Shown piece by piece: positions 1-8,472 of a stretch of DNA of 64,000 bases. The stretch spans positions 1 to 64,000 of the forward strand of contig NZ_SLWY01000004.1 of assembly GCF_004341245.1 (NCBI RefSeq), read 5' to 3'. Position numbers and translations under genes: made by a program. The DNA is from Plasticicumulans lactativorans (GTDB lineage: Bacteria > Pseudomonadota > Gammaproteobacteria > Competibacterales > Competibacteraceae). The notes below the pieces were generated by a model. That model was not told where the DNA came from and made no database searches. It worked only from the letters and a program-made list of their open reading frames with translations. How positions within the stretch are numbered: the first letter of the stretch is position 1; each line of letters opens with the position of its first letter.

Positions 1-293
1 TCCTTCTGGTCGAAGGGCTGGCCGCTGGCCGAGCCGTCGGCGTTGACGACGAACTTGTAGAAGTACACCGCGGAGAGCCCGCCGCCGAGGTCCTCTTTGC
101 CTTCGACGCCGATGTAGCTGTCGTCGGCGCGCACGTCCCAGGCGTGGTTGCCGTTGCCGCCAGGGAAGCCGTCGCTGTTGACCACGGCCATGCCGGCACG
201 TCCGAACAGCGTGGTCTCGGCCTGGGCGGCGCCGGCAGCGGCGAGCGCCGCGGCGACGGCGGTCGCAAGGAGCAGGTGCTTGGAGCGGTTCAT
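1..293 (-). CDS. Gram-negative general porin (N-terminal part, runs off the window)
   Basis: The first 97 codons of an outer-membrane porin; the remainder lies beyond the left edge. The ATG follows a good ribosome site (AAGGGAG, 9 nt spacing). A classic signal peptide (basic start, hydrophobic LLLATAVAAALAAAG) ends in AQA at residue 25, so the mature chain begins ETTLFGRAG. The stretch SYIGVEGKEDLGGGLSA matches the first strands of betaproteobacterial 16-strand trimeric porins, which let small polar solutes cross the outer membrane. It lies downstream of, and in the same direction as, a glucose-type ABC transporter. In Pseudomonas the equivalent gts operon is followed by the sugar porin oprB, so this porin may play that role, though its start looks like a general porin rather than OprB. 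It has its own promoter at 591-619. Confidence 0.85.
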   Translation of the reverse strand, partial: MNRSKHLLLATAVAAALAAAGAAQAETTLFGRAGMAVVNSDGFPGGNGNHAWDVRADDSYIGVEGKEDLGGGLSAVYFYKFVVNADGSASGQPFDQK

Positions 294-498
294 GGGTTTC
301 GACTCCCTTTTAGTGATCTTGGGGCCCACGCGGGCACGTTCTGGGGTATTCGCCGCGCCCGGCCGCGACGTGGAATTCGTGTCCGCAGCCTTCGTGGCCG
401 CTCCGGGCGAAGCCCAAAGGCTCCGGTGTAGCAAAATAACCGGTCGACGATAATCGGCGATGAATCTTACGCTACAGCCGAACATCGATTGTTTCTGC

Positions 499-519
499 TC
501 AGTTAACGGAGTTAACTGA
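499..519. promoter_or_regulatory. Perfect inverted repeat in the porin leader
   Basis: Two perfect 9-bp arms, TCAGTTAAC and GTTAACTGA, surround a 3-bp centre (GGA). The element lies about 65-85 nt downstream of the predicted porin start point. It could be an operator for a dimeric repressor, or it could fold as a tight hairpin in the porin mRNA leader. I do not recognise the motif. Confidence 0.45.
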
Positions 520-590
520 ATTTGCTCGTGACTGGCGCCGAATGAGGGCCTGGTCGTACGCAGATTCACGTGGTCGCTTCATCTGGGCAA

Positions 591-619
591 ATTGTAGCAA
601 TACTACACATCTGTTGCAA
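591..619 (-). promoter_or_regulatory. Predicted sigma-70 promoter of the porin gene
   Basis: On the minus strand, -35 TTGCAA (614-619) and -10 TACAAT (591-596, five of six matches to consensus) are separated by exactly 17 bp. Transcription would begin near 584 and give a leader of about 290 nt before the porin ATG. It is one of the few A+T-rich patches here. Confidence 0.6.
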
Positions 620-626
620 TACTACA
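593..626. repeat. Tandem pair of near-identical palindromes over the porin promoter
   Basis: Two 15-bp sites, TGTAGCAATACTACA (593-607) and TGTTGCAATACTACA (612-626), differ at one base. Each is an inverted repeat of the form TGTAG-N5-CTACA. Centres are 19 bp apart, about two helical turns, so bound dimers would sit on the same DNA face. The first overlaps the -10 and the second overlaps the -35 of the porin promoter, which is the expected layout for repressor sites. The cognate regulator is not recognised. Confidence 0.6.
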
Positions 627-633
627 TCGCCAC

Positions 634-675
634 GCGCCACCACACCGCGTCCGCGCCACAACGGTGTGGTGGCGC
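634..675 (-). terminator. Hairpin after the gts operon (possible terminator)
   Basis: A perfect 14-bp stem (634-647 with 662-675) closes a 14-nt loop, 17 nt beyond the gtsD stop codon. There is no T-run on the minus strand after it, so it may stop exonucleases or assist factor-dependent termination rather than act as a classic intrinsic terminator. Confidence 0.45.
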
Positions 676-692
676 CGCCACCAGGGCGACCG

Positions 693-1808
693 TCAATGGC
701 AGCGCTGCTGCGTCGCCGGGTCGAAGAGCACCGCCTTGCTCATGTCGAAGGCGAGCGGCATCGGCGAGCCGACCGGCGCCTGGGCGTGCGGCTCGATGCG
801 CGCGGCGACCTCCTGGTCGTTCATGCGGATCAGGATCAGCGTGTCCGGCCCGGTCGGCTCGGCCACCTCGACCGTGCACGGCAGCTCGGTCACCAGCGGA
901 CGCTCCAGGCGGTGCGGCGTGACGTGGGTGATCTGCTCCGGGCGCAGGCCGAGCACGACCTCGCGGTCGACCCACGCCGACAGCCCGTTGCCACGCTCGG
1001 GCAGCGGCAGCACGACGTCGCGGCCGGCGCCGTTGCGCACGCTGACGCCGTAGTGGCTGCCGGCGCGCACCACGCGGGTGCGGATGAAGTTCATCGCCGG
1101 CGAGCCCATGAAACCGGCGACGAACATGTTCACCGGCTCGTCGTAGATCTGCTGCGGCGTGGCGAACTGCTGCAGCACGCCGTCCTTCATCACCGCGATG
1201 CGGTTGGCGAGCGTCATCGCCTCGATCTGGTCGTGGGTGACGTAGACGATGGTGGTGCCGAGGCGCTGGTGCAGCTTCTTGATCTCGGTGCGCATCTCCA
1301 CGCGCAGCTTGGCATCGAGGTTGGAGAGCGGCTCGTCGAACAGGTAGATCTGCGGCTGGCGGGCGAGCGCCCGGCCCATCGCGACGCGCTGGCGCTGGCC
1401 ACCGGAGAGCGCCGCCGGCTTGCGCTCGAGCAGGTGGTCGATCTGCAGCAGCTTGGCGACGCGGGCGACCTCCTGCGCACGCCTGGCCTTGTCGACGCCG
1501 CGCATCTCCAGGCCGAAGGCGATGTTCTCGGCCACGTTCATGCTCGGGTACAGCGCGTAGCTCTGGAACACCATCGCGATGTCGCGATCCTTCGGGCCGA
1601 CGTGGGTGACGTCGCGCCCGCCGATGTGGATCGAGCCGTCGCTGATCTCGTCGAGCCCGGCGATCGCGTTCATCAGCGTCGACTTGCCGCAGCCGGACGG
1701 GCCGACCAGGATCAGGAACTCGCCGGATTCGATCGACAGGTCGATCTCCTTGAGCACGTGGACGGAACCGTAGCGCTTGTTGACCTTGCGGATTTCGAGA
1801 GCGGACAT
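693..1808 (-). CDS. gtsD: Sugar ABC transporter ATP-binding protein (GtsD/MalK/UgpC family)
   Basis: A 371-aa cytoplasmic ATPase that powers the GtsBC permease. Visible motifs: Walker A GPSGCGKST (residues 36-44), ABC signature LSGGQRQRVAMGR, Walker B with YLFDEPLSNLDAK, and the H-loop VTHD. The last 130 residues form the TOBE-type regulatory domain typical of MalK/UgpC proteins. The start MSALEIRKV is preceded by GAGAGG at 9 nt; a longer in-frame reading upstream has no support. It follows gtsC by 99 bp and is the last gene of the operon before the porin. The gts name rests on the close resemblance of the neighbouring GtsA and GtsB to the Pseudomonas proteins. Confidence 0.92.
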   Translation of the reverse strand: MSALEIRKVNKRYGSVHVLKEIDLSIESGEFLILVGPSGCGKSTLMNAIAGLDEISDGSIHIGGRDVTHVGPKDRDIAMVFQSYALYPSMNVAENIAFGLEMRGVDKARRAQEVARVAKLLQIDHLLERKPAALSGGQRQRVAMGRALARQPQIYLFDEPLSNLDAKLRVEMRTEIKKLHQRLGTTIVYVTHDQIEAMTLANRIAVMKDGVLQQFATPQQIYDEPVNMFVAGFMGSPAMNFIRTRVVRAGSHYGVSVRNGAGRDVVLPLPERGNGLSAWVDREVVLGLRPEQITHVTPHRLERPLVTELPCTVEVAEPTGPDTLILIRMNDQEVAARIEPHAQAPVGSPMPLAFDMSKAVLFDPATQQRCH

Positions 1809-1907
1809 GGATGCAAACCTCTCAGAGACGGGACGGTACGGCGCCGTGCGCGGGGCCCCGGGCCCGGCACGCGCGGCGCGACGCAAAGGGACGGACCGGG
1901 CGCGCGC

Positions 1908-2783
1908 TCAGCCCTTGACCGCGCCGGCGGTCAGGCCGCGGACGAAGTACTTGCCGGCGAGCACGTACACCACCAGCGTCGGCAGCGCGGCGATCAGCGC
2001 GGCGGCCATGTCGACGTTGTATTCCTTGACCCCGGTCGAGGTGTTGACGAGGTTGTTCAGGCCCACCGTCACCGGCTTGGTCTCGTTGCCGGAGTAGGCG
2101 ACGCCGAACAGGAAGTCGTTCCACACCTGGGTGAACTGCCAGATCACGCAGACGACGATGATCGGCGCCGAGATCGGCAGCAGGATGCGCACGAAGATCG
2201 TGAAGAAGCCGGCGCCGTCGAGCTGCGCGGCGCGGATCAGCTCGTCCGGGATGCCGGCGTAGAAGTTGCGGAAGAACAGCGTCGTGAACGCGAGCCCGTA
2301 GATCACGTGCACCAGCACGAGCCCCGGGATGGTGTTGGCGAGCCCGAGCCAGCCGAGCGTCTGCGCCATCGGCAGCAGCACCACCTGGAAGGGGATGAAG
2401 CAGCCGAGCAGCAGCAGCCCGAACAGCAGGTCGGAGCCCTTGAAGCGCCACTTGGTCAGCGCGTAGCCGTTCACCGCGCCGATCGCGGTCGAGATCAGCA
2501 CCGCCGGGATCGCCATCGCGAAGGAGTTGACGAAGAAGCGCTCCAGGCCGCGGCAGTCGGCGCCGGTACAGGCGCTCGACCAGGCCTTGATCCAGGGCTC
2601 GAAGGTCAGCGCGTGCGGTAGGCTCAGCAGCGTGCCGCTGCGGATCTCCTCCAGCGGCTTCACCGAGGTCAGCAGCATCACCACCAGCGGCAGCAGGTAG
2701 AAGCCGGCCCAGGCGATCAGCACCAGGTGGATCAGCGTGCGGGCATGGCCGCGCGGCGCGTGGCTCAGGGATTCGAGGCTCAT
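1908..2783 (-). CDS. gtsC: Sugar ABC transporter permease, MalG-type
   Basis: A 291-aa inner-membrane permease with six hydrophobic segments (the first is LVLIAWAGFYLLPLVVML near residue 20). It carries the EAA loop region typical of binding-protein-dependent permeases (DELIRAAQLDGAGFFTIFVR, about residue 190), where the ATPase docks. Its ATG shares a base with the gtsB stop (TGATG), so the two permeases are translationally coupled. It forms the heterodimeric channel with GtsB. C-terminal FVRGLTAGAVKG is typical of MalG relatives. Confidence 0.92.
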   Translation of the reverse strand: MSLESLSHAPRGHARTLIHLVLIAWAGFYLLPLVVMLLTSVKPLEEIRSGTLLSLPHALTFEPWIKAWSSACTGADCRGLERFFVNSFAMAIPAVLISTAIGAVNGYALTKWRFKGSDLLFGLLLLGCFIPFQVVLLPMAQTLGWLGLANTIPGLVLVHVIYGLAFTTLFFRNFYAGIPDELIRAAQLDGAGFFTIFVRILLPISAPIIVVCVIWQFTQVWNDFLFGVAYSGNETKPVTVGLNNLVNTSTGVKEYNVDMAAALIAALPTLVVYVLAGKYFVRGLTAGAVKG

Positions 2784-3700
2784 CAGCGCTTCCCCCGCAG
2801 TTCGGAGTACAGGTAAGGGACGATGATCGCGAGCACGGCGCCGAGCATCAGCATCGCCGACGCCGAGCCCAGGCCCATCTGCCCGCGGGTGAAGGTGTGC
2901 GCGTACATGAAGGTGGCGGGCAGGTCGGAGCTGTAGCCGGGGCCGCCGCCGGTGAGCGCCATCACCAGGTCGAAGCTCTTGATCGCGATGTGCGAGAGGA
3001 TCATCACCGCACTGAACACCACCGGGCGCAGGCAGGGCAGCACGATGCGCCAGTAGATGCGCGGCAGGCTGGCACCGTCGAGCTGTGCGGCCTTGACGAT
3101 GCTCGGGTCGACGCCGCGCAGGCCGGCGAGGAACAGCGCCATCACGAAGCCCGAGCTCTGCCACACCGCGGCGATCACCAGCGTGTAGACGGCGCGGTCG
3201 GGGTCGGTGATCCAGTCGAAGCGGAAGCTGCTCCAGCCGAGCTCCTGGCCGAGCTTCTGCAGGCCGAGGCCGGGGTCGAGGATCCACTTCCAGGCGGTAC
3301 CGGTGACGATGAACGACAGCGCCATCGGATACAGGTAGATCGCGCGCAGCGCGCCTTCGCTGCGGATCTTCTGGTCGAGCAGCACCGCCAGCAGCACGCC
3401 GACGAGCAGGCAGACGCCGATGAACAGGCCGCCGAACAGCACCAGGTTCTTCGCCGCGACCAGCCAGCGCTCGTTCTCGAACAGGCGCACGTACTGGTCG
3501 AAGCCGACGAAGGTGTAGCTCGGCAGCATCTTCGAGTTGGTCATCGACAGGAGCGCGGTCCAGCCGATGTAGCCGTAGATGAACACCAGCGCGCACAGCG
3601 CGGTGGGGGCGAGCACCAGCTTCGGTAGCCAGCGCTGCAGGGTGTCGCGAAAGCCGGTGTCGCGCGCACTCGCGCGCACCGCGTCGATGGCGGTCGCCAT
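2783..3700 (-). CDS. gtsB: Sugar ABC transporter permease, MalF-type
   Basis: A 305-aa inner-membrane permease. The sequence from RWLPKLVLAPTALCALVFIY through PYLYSELRGKR at the C-terminus strongly resembles Pseudomonas GtsB, including the EAA-loop segment VDPSIVKAAQLDGASLPRIY and the GPGYSSDLPATFMY block. Six membrane segments can be drawn. The ATG is preceded by GGAGGAG. It lies 93 bp downstream of gtsA, and that gap contains a strong hairpin likely to lower permease expression relative to the binding protein. Confidence 0.92.
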   Translation of the reverse strand: MATAIDAVRASARDTGFRDTLQRWLPKLVLAPTALCALVFIYGYIGWTALLSMTNSKMLPSYTFVGFDQYVRLFENERWLVAAKNLVLFGGLFIGVCLLVGVLLAVLLDQKIRSEGALRAIYLYPMALSFIVTGTAWKWILDPGLGLQKLGQELGWSSFRFDWITDPDRAVYTLVIAAVWQSSGFVMALFLAGLRGVDPSIVKAAQLDGASLPRIYWRIVLPCLRPVVFSAVMILSHIAIKSFDLVMALTGGGPGYSSDLPATFMYAHTFTRGQMGLGSASAMLMLGAVLAIIVPYLYSELRGKR

Positions 3701-3755
3701 GGCGGTTCTCCTCCCGGGGGTGTTGAGGGGACGGGCGGGGGCTGCCCCGCTGCCA

Positions 3756-3780
3756 CCCCTCTCCCGCGCCGGGAGAGGGG
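3756..3780 (-). promoter_or_regulatory. Intercistronic hairpin between gtsA and gtsB
   Basis: Perfect 10-bp arms CCCCTCTCCC (3756-3765) and GGGAGAGGGG (3771-3780) close a 5-nt loop. No T-run follows. Such hairpins behind binding-protein genes (as after malE) protect the upstream mRNA and set a high binding-protein to permease ratio; that role here is inferred from position. Confidence 0.65.
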
Positions 3781-3793
3781 CGGCGCGCCTGCC

Positions 3794-5038
3794 TTACTTC
3801 GCGGCCTTGACGGCCTTGGCGAGGCGTTCGGCCGCCTGTTCGGCGCTCATCGCGTCATCGTTGAAGAAGTTGGTGACGACGTCGAAGAAGGCGCCCTGCA
3901 CGTCGGTCTTCACCGCCATGCCGTGGGCCATGCTCGGCACCAGCGTGCCGGCCTTGGCGTCGGCGTCGAAGTCCGCCCTGGAGCGCTTGGCGCAGTCGTC
4001 GAACTTGTCCATCGAGACGTCGCCGCGCGCCGGGATGGAGCCCTTGTTGAGGTTGAAGGTCTCCTGGAAGGTCGGCTCCATGATCAGCCGCGCCAGCGCG
4101 AGCTGCGCGGTGTTGTCGCCCTTGAGCTTGAACATCGCGATCGAGTCGATGTTGTAGCTGAACGCCTGCTCGGTGCCCGGCGCCGGGGCGCACAGATAGT
4201 CCTTGCCGGCAACCTTGCCGGCGGCGCTGAACTCGCCCTTGGCCCAGTCGCCCATGAACTGCATCGCCGCCTTGCCGTTGATGACCAGCGCGGTGGCGTC
4301 GTTCCACAGGCGGTTGGCGCGGTTGGGGTCCATGTAGCCCTTCAGGCGCTTGAAGGTGGTGAGCACCTTGACCATGGTCGGGCCCTTGAGGGTGGCCTCG
4401 TCGGCCTCGACCAGCGCCTTGCGGTAGAACTCCACGCCGCCGAGGCCGAGCGCGATGTCCTCGAACACCGTCGCGTCCTGCCAGGCCTGGCCACCGTGGG
4501 CGAGCGGGATGACGCCGGCGGCCTTGAGCTTGTCGGCGGCGGCGAAGAAGGCGTCCCAGGTCTGCGGCAGCTCGACGCCGGCCTGCTTCAGCACCTCGGG
4601 GTTGGCGTACAGCCAGTTCACCCGGTGCACGTTGACCGGGGCGGCGACGTAGTGGCCGTCGACCTTCATGATGTCGGCGACGGTCTTCGGCAGCAGCTTG
4701 TCCCAGCCGGCCTTGTCGGCGACCACGTCGATGTTGGCGAGGAAGCCGAGCTCGCCCCACTCCTGCAGCGCCGGGCCCTTGATCTGCGCGGCGGCGGGCG
4801 GGTTGCCGGACACCGCGCGCGACTTCAGCACCGTCAGCGCGGCCTCGCCGCCGCCGCCGGCGACCGCGAAGTCCTTCCAGGTGTGGCCCTCCTGTTCGAC
4901 CAGCGCGCGCAGCGTGCCGGCGGCCTTGGCCTCGCCGCCCGCGGTCCACCAGTGCAGTACTTCGACCTCGCCGGCATGGGCGGAGCCCAGGGCAACGGAC
5001 AGGCCGACGGCCAGCGTCAGACGCTTCGGGAACTTCAT
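3794..5038 (-). CDS. gtsA: Periplasmic glucose-type sugar-binding protein (GtsA family)
   Basis: A 414-aa extracellular solute-binding protein of the MalE/CUT1 family. A signal peptide ends at AHA (about residue 23) and the mature chain starts [15 protein letters not shown]. Segments such as [59 protein letters not shown] and [10 protein letters not shown] recur almost unchanged in Pseudomonas GtsA, the glucose-binding protein. The start was chosen at [10 protein letters not shown] because AGAGGAG precedes it and a full signal peptide follows; about 60 further in-frame codons upstream look non-coding. It is the first gene of the operon. Glucose is the best-supported substrate; related sugars are possible. 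Confidence 0.92.
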   Translation of the reverse strand: MKFPKRLTLAVGLSVALGSAHAGEVEVLHWWTAGGEAKAAGTLRALVEQEGHTWKDFAVAGGGGEAALTVLKSRAVSGNPPAAAQIKGPALQEWGELGFLANIDVVADKAGWDKLLPKTVADIMKVDGHYVAAPVNVHRVNWLYANPEVLKQAGVELPQTWDAFFAAADKLKAAGVIPLAHGGQAWQDATVFEDIALGLGGVEFYRKALVEADEATLKGPTMVKVLTTFKRLKGYMDPNRANRLWNDATALVINGKAAMQFMGDWAKGEFSAAGKVAGKDYLCAPAPGTEQAFSYNIDSIAMFKLKGDNTAQLALARLIMEPTFQETFNLNKGSIPARGDVSMDKFDDCAKRSRADFDADAKAGTLVPSMAHGMAVKTDVQGAFFDVVTNFFNDDAMSAEQAAERLAKAVKAAK

Positions 5039-5073
5039 GGGTGTTCTCCTCTGGGGATGCGTGCTTATGTCGT

Positions 5074-5097
5074 CCCGGCGCTGCGTGCGGCGCCGGG
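5074..5097 (-). promoter_or_regulatory. Hairpin in the gtsA leader
   Basis: CCCGGCGC (5074-5081) and GCGCCGGG (5090-5097) form a perfect 8-bp stem 36 bp upstream of the gtsA start, close to its ribosome site AGAGGAG. It probably lies in the 5' untranslated RNA. A weaker 15-bp inverted repeat with one mismatch, GTAACGCTGCGCTAC (5135-5149), is a possible operator further upstream. Confidence 0.4.
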
Positions 5098-5189
5098 CGT
5101 GGACGCAATCTAACAAGGGGCCGGAGAACACTCCGTAACGCTGCGCTACCGCATCTTGCGGGAATGTTTCGAAGTCTTGCAGGCGGCGC

Positions 5190-6008
5190 TCAGGCCGCCT
5201 CGAGCTGCGCGATGGCATCGAGCAGCGCCGCCTCCATCACCGCGAGCGGTGCCTCGCAGCCGGTGTAGAGCTCGATCTGCCGGCAGGACTGGTGCAGGAA
5301 CATGCGCGTGCCCGGCACCGTGCGACAGCCGAGCGCCTCGGCATCGCGGATCAGCCGCGTGCGCGCCGGGATGAAGGCGACGTCCATCACCACCAGGTGC
5401 GGCGCCAGCCGCCCGGCCAGCGGGTTGAGGTCGGGGGCGCGGAAGCCCACCGAGGTCGCGTTGACGACGATGGCGAAGTCCTCGGCGCGGAACGCCTCCA
5501 GCGGCCCGCCGAAGGCGGCCCCCATCTCGTCGGCGAGCGCCTGCCCGCGCGCCGCCGAGCGGTTGAACACGGTGACCGCGGCGCCGGCCTCGCGCGCGCC
5601 GTAGACCACCGCCCGCGCCGCGCCGCCGGCGCCCAGCACCGCGAGACGGCGCCCGCGGCAGTCGCAGACCTCCTGCAGCGCACGCAGCGCACCGACGTAG
5701 TCCGAGTTGTAGCCGGTCAGGTGGCCGTCGCGGTTGTCGATGGTGTTGACCGCGCCGATCGCGCGCGCCGCCGGGTCGATCGCGTCGAGGTGGGGCATCA
5801 CCGCCGACTTGTAAGGCATCGACACGTTCGAGCCGCGGATGCCCAGCGTGCGGATCGCCGCGACCGCGGCCGCGGGGTCCTCGACGCCGAAGCAGACGAA
5901 GGTGTAGTCGAGCCCGAGCGCGCGGTAGCTCGCGTTGTGGATGCGCACCCCGAGCGCGAACGGCTCGCCGGTGAGGGAACCGCACAGGGTCGGTATGGAT
6001 CGCGGCAT
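5190..6008 (-). CDS. Shikimate dehydrogenase-like NADP-dependent oxidoreductase
   Basis: A 272-aa AroE/YdiB-fold enzyme. The catalytic pair of the family is present: Lys67 in NVSMPYK and Asp103 in YNSDYVG. The nucleotide-binding Rossmann loop GAGGAARA and the NADP-type NRS motif follow. The N-terminal substrate loop, normally G-x-P-x-x-H-S-x-S-P in true AroE, reads [15 protein letters not shown], so the two serines that hold the shikimate carboxylate are missing. This suggests a different hydroxy-acid substrate, as in the AroE-like paralogue groups. It is the last gene of an amino-acid-type ABC transporter operon, 29 bp after the ATPase gene, so it probably acts on what that transporter imports. 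Not likely to be the housekeeping aroE. Confidence 0.8.
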   Translation of the reverse strand: MPRSIPTLCGSLTGEPFALGVRIHNASYRALGLDYTFVCFGVEDPAAAVAAIRTLGIRGSNVSMPYKSAVMPHLDAIDPAARAIGAVNTIDNRDGHLTGYNSDYVGALRALQEVCDCRGRRLAVLGAGGAARAVVYGAREAGAAVTVFNRSAARGQALADEMGAAFGGPLEAFRAEDFAIVVNATSVGFRAPDLNPLAGRLAPHLVVMDVAFIPARTRLIRDAEALGCRTVPGTRMFLHQSCRQIELYTGCEAPLAVMEAALLDAIAQLEAA

Positions 6009-6037
6009 GTCGGTCACTCCGGTAGCGGTGCGGCGGC

Positions 6038-6817
6038 TCAGTGCTTGAGGATCTGGCCGAGGAAGGCGCGGGTGCGCTCCGAGCGCGGGTTGGCGAAGAA
6101 CGCCTCGGGGGCGTCCTGCTCGATGATTTCGCCCTTGTCCATGAAGATCACGCGGTCGGCGACCTGGCGGGCGAAGCCCATCTCGTGGGTCACGCAGAGC
6201 ATGGTCATGCCGTCCTCGGCGAGCGCGATCATGGTGTCGAGCACCTCCTTGACCATCTCCGGGTCGAGCGCCGAGGTCGGCTCGTCGAACAGCATGACCT
6301 TGGGGTTCATGCACAGCGCGCGGGCGATGGCGACGCGCTGCTGCTGGCCGCCGGAGAGCTGCCCCGGGTACTTGTTGGCCTGGTCGGGGATGCGCACGCG
6401 GGCGAGGTACTTCATCGCGATCTCCCGCGCCTCGGCCGCCGCCATGCCGCGCACCTTCATCGGCGCCAGCGTGCAGTTCTGCAGCACCGTCAGGTGCGGG
6501 AACAGGTTGAAGCTCTGGAACACCATGCCGACCTCGCGGCGCACGGTGTCGAGGCTCTTGTGGCCGTGGCCGACCTCGACGCCGTCGACCACGATGCGGC
6601 CCTTCTGGTGGTGTTCGAGCTGGTTGATGCAGCGGATCATCGTCGACTTGCCCGAGCCCGAAGGCCCGCAGATGACGATGCGCTCGCCGCTGCGCACCGC
6701 CAGGTTGACGTCGCGCAGCACGTGGAAGTCGCCGTAGTACTTGTCGACGTGATCGAGGGTGATGATGACTTCGTCGGCGAGCGGACGGGCGGCGACGGCG
6801 TTCGATGCGGTGTTCAT
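6038..6817 (-). CDS. Polar amino-acid-type ABC transporter ATPase (GlnQ family)
   Basis: A 259-aa cytoplasmic ATPase. Walker A is GPSGSGKST, the Q-loop is [16 protein letters not shown], the signature is [15 protein letters not shown], Walker B is [16 protein letters not shown] and the H-loop is VTHEMGFA, all textbook for the GlnQ/HisP subfamily. The start [13 protein letters not shown] has GGAG 9 nt upstream; longer in-frame readings lack that support. It energises the two permeases encoded at 7807-9144. Confidence 0.93.
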   Translation of the reverse strand: MNTASNAVAARPLADEVIITLDHVDKYYGDFHVLRDVNLAVRSGERIVICGPSGSGKSTMIRCINQLEHHQKGRIVVDGVEVGHGHKSLDTVRREVGMVFQSFNLFPHLTVLQNCTLAPMKVRGMAAAEAREIAMKYLARVRIPDQANKYPGQLSGGQQQRVAIARALCMNPKVMLFDEPTSALDPEMVKEVLDTMIALAEDGMTMLCVTHEMGFARQVADRVIFMDKGEIIEQDAPEAFFANPRSERTRAFLGQILKH

Positions 6818-6849
6818 GTGGTCATGCTCCGGTGGATGCGGGTCGATCG

Positions 6850-6870
6850 GGGCGCGCGGCACGCGCGCCC
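6850..6870 (-). promoter_or_regulatory. Intercistronic hairpin between binding protein and ATPase genes
   Basis: GGGCGCGCG (6850-6858) and CGCGCGCCC (6862-6870) form a perfect 9-bp stem with a 3-nt loop, directly after the binding-protein gene. As for gtsA-gtsB, it may stabilise the upstream message. Confidence 0.45.
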
Positions 6871-6890
6871 GGCGCGGGCACGGCGGCGGC

Positions 6891-7706
6891 TCAGAACACC
6901 GGCAGCTCGCCCAGCGGCTTGCCCAGCCACTTCTGGTGGATGGCGTCGAGTTCGCCGTTGTTCTTGATGAAGTAGATGAAGGTGTTGACCCACTGCAGCA
7001 GGTCGGCATCGCCGCGGCGCATCGCGATGCCGTTGGGCTGGCGGCGCAGCACGAACTTGGCCTCGTACTCGGCGGCCGGGTTCATCTCCTGGATCTGCCG
7101 GGCGATCAGCGTGGTGACGCCGATCGCGTCGATCTGCCCCGACAGCAGCGCCTGCATGGTGGTGGCGTCGTCGTCGAAGCGCATGATCTGCGTGCCCTGC
7201 GGCGCCATCGCGGTGACCGCGGTGTCCTGCGTGCTGGCGCGCGCCACGCCGACCTTGACGCCCTTGAGGTCCTTGGCCGCGCCGATCGCCTTGGCCTTGG
7301 GCGCCAGCAGCACGACGTCGAAGCTGCTGTAGGGGATCGCGAACTGCACCTGCTTGGCGCGCTCGGGCGTGATGCCGAAGGTCGCGATCAGCACGTCGAC
7401 CTTGTTGGTGAGCAGGAAGGGGATGCGGTTCGGCCCGGTGACCGGCACCAGTTCGAGCTCGACGCCGAGGTACTTCGCCATCAGCCGGGCGACGTCGACG
7501 TCGTAGCCCTCGGGCTCGTTGTTGGCGTTGGTCATGCCGAACGGCGGCACGTCGACGAGCACGCCGACCTGCAGCTTCTTCTTGCTGACGATGTCGTCGA
7601 TGCCGGCCGCGGCGGCGGGGCCGGCGAGCGCGCCGGCGATGACGGCACCGAGGCCGAGGGCGAGCAGCGAACGGCGGGCACGGTTGACGAACGTCTTCAG
7701 GGACAT
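6891..7706 (-). CDS. Periplasmic amino-acid-type substrate-binding protein
   Basis: A 271-aa family 3 extracellular solute-binding protein (PBPb fold). The signal peptide spans about residues 1-34 ([19 protein letters not shown], ending in a run of alanines) and the mature chain begins [20 protein letters not shown]. Family landmarks include [36 protein letters not shown], a GQIDAIG segment and a C-terminal [24 protein letters not shown]. The ribosome site is GAGGAAA. Close relatives bind polar or basic amino acids, but the enzyme and LacI-type operators in this operon leave room for a carboxylate-like ligand. Confidence 0.9.
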   Translation of the reverse strand: MSLKTFVNRARRSLLALGLGAVIAGALAGPAAAAGIDDIVSKKKLQVGVLVDVPPFGMTNANNEPEGYDVDVARLMAKYLGVELELVPVTGPNRIPFLLTNKVDVLIATFGITPERAKQVQFAIPYSSFDVVLLAPKAKAIGAAKDLKGVKVGVARASTQDTAVTAMAPQGTQIMRFDDDATTMQALLSGQIDAIGVTTLIARQIQEMNPAAEYEAKFVLRRQPNGIAMRRGDADLLQWVNTFIYFIKNNGELDAIHQKWLGKPLGELPVF

Positions 7707-7806
7707 GGGGTTTCCTCTCTCTTCTCGATGGTGATGGTCGGGGCCGGGTGGTCGTGGGGGGCCCGGGTCCGGCGGCGGCCACGCGCCGGGGCCCCGGATG
7801 GGTGAG

Positions 7807-8460
7807 TCAGCGGGCGACGACGCCGAAGCGGGCTTCCAGGCGCTTGCTCCACAGCGACAGCGGCCAGCAGATGGCGAAGTAGATCGCCGCGACGATGCCG
7901 AACACGAGGAAGGGCTTGAACGTCGCGTTGTTGACGATCTGCCCGGCGCGGGTCAGCTCGACGAAGCCGATGATCGAGGCAAGCGAGGTGCTCTTCACCA
8001 GCAGCACCAGGAAGCCGACGGTGGGGGCGACCGCGATCTTCGCCGCCTGCGGCAGGATGACGTGGCGCATGCGCGTCCAGTAGCCGAGCCCGAGCGCGGT
8101 GCCGGCCTCCCACTGGCCCTTCGGGATCGCCTGGATGCAGCCGCGCCAGATCTCGCCGAGGAAGGCGGCGGCGTTGAGCGTCAGGCCGATCGCGGCGGCG
8201 AGCAGCGGGTCGATGCCGGAGCCGAGGATGTTGGCGCCGAAGAACACCAGGAACAGCTGCATCAGCAGCGGCGTGCCCTGGAACACCTGGATGTAGCCGG
8301 TCGCCAGGTGGCGCAGCCAGCCCCGCGGCGAGGTGCGGGCCAGCGCCACGCCCAGGCCGGCGAGGCCGCCGCCGACGAAGGCGATCAGCGACAGCAGCAG
8401 CGTCCAGCGCACCGCCGTCAGGATGAACAGGAACTCGTTGGTGGTGAATTGACGGATCAT
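7807..8460 (-). CDS. Amino-acid-type ABC transporter permease (HisM/GlnP family), second
   Basis: A 217-aa inner-membrane permease with about five hydrophobic segments. The EAA-type motif EAGTALGLGYWTRMRHVILPQA near residue 140 is the docking loop for the ATPase. AAFLGEIWRGCIQAIPKGQ is the usual block just before it. Start ATG has AAGGAG upstream and lies 12 bp after the preceding permease gene. It pairs with the permease at 8473-9144. Confidence 0.92.
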   Translation of the reverse strand: MIRQFTTNEFLFILTAVRWTLLLSLIAFVGGGLAGLGVALARTSPRGWLRHLATGYIQVFQGTPLLMQLFLVFFGANILGSGIDPLLAAAIGLTLNAAAFLGEIWRGCIQAIPKGQWEAGTALGLGYWTRMRHVILPQAAKIAVAPTVGFLVLLVKSTSLASIIGFVELTRAGQIVNNATFKPFLVFGIVAAIYFAICWPLSLWSKRLEARFGVVAR

Positions 8461-8472
8461 GGCGGGGCTCCT

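Larger units (their letters stand above)
294..692. other. Intergenic region between gtsD and porin, rich in symmetry elements
   Basis: This 399-bp gap holds no convincing gene. Read on the minus strand from gtsD it contains, in order, a 14-bp-stem hairpin (634-675), a promoter (591-619) overlain by two palindromes (593-607, 612-626), a third inverted repeat in the transcribed leader (499-519), and the porin ribosome site. It is visibly more A+T-rich than its flanks, as expected for regulatory DNA. A further half-site, TGTAGCAA, occurs at 427-434. Confidence 0.6.

Noticed and set aside
570-2621. A 683-codon open frame on the plus strand opposite gtsC-gtsD
   Set aside because: It lies wholly antisense to two clearly coding transporter genes. 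Its Arg/His/Asp-rich composition is what the reverse frame of high-G+C genes produces, and it has no domain.
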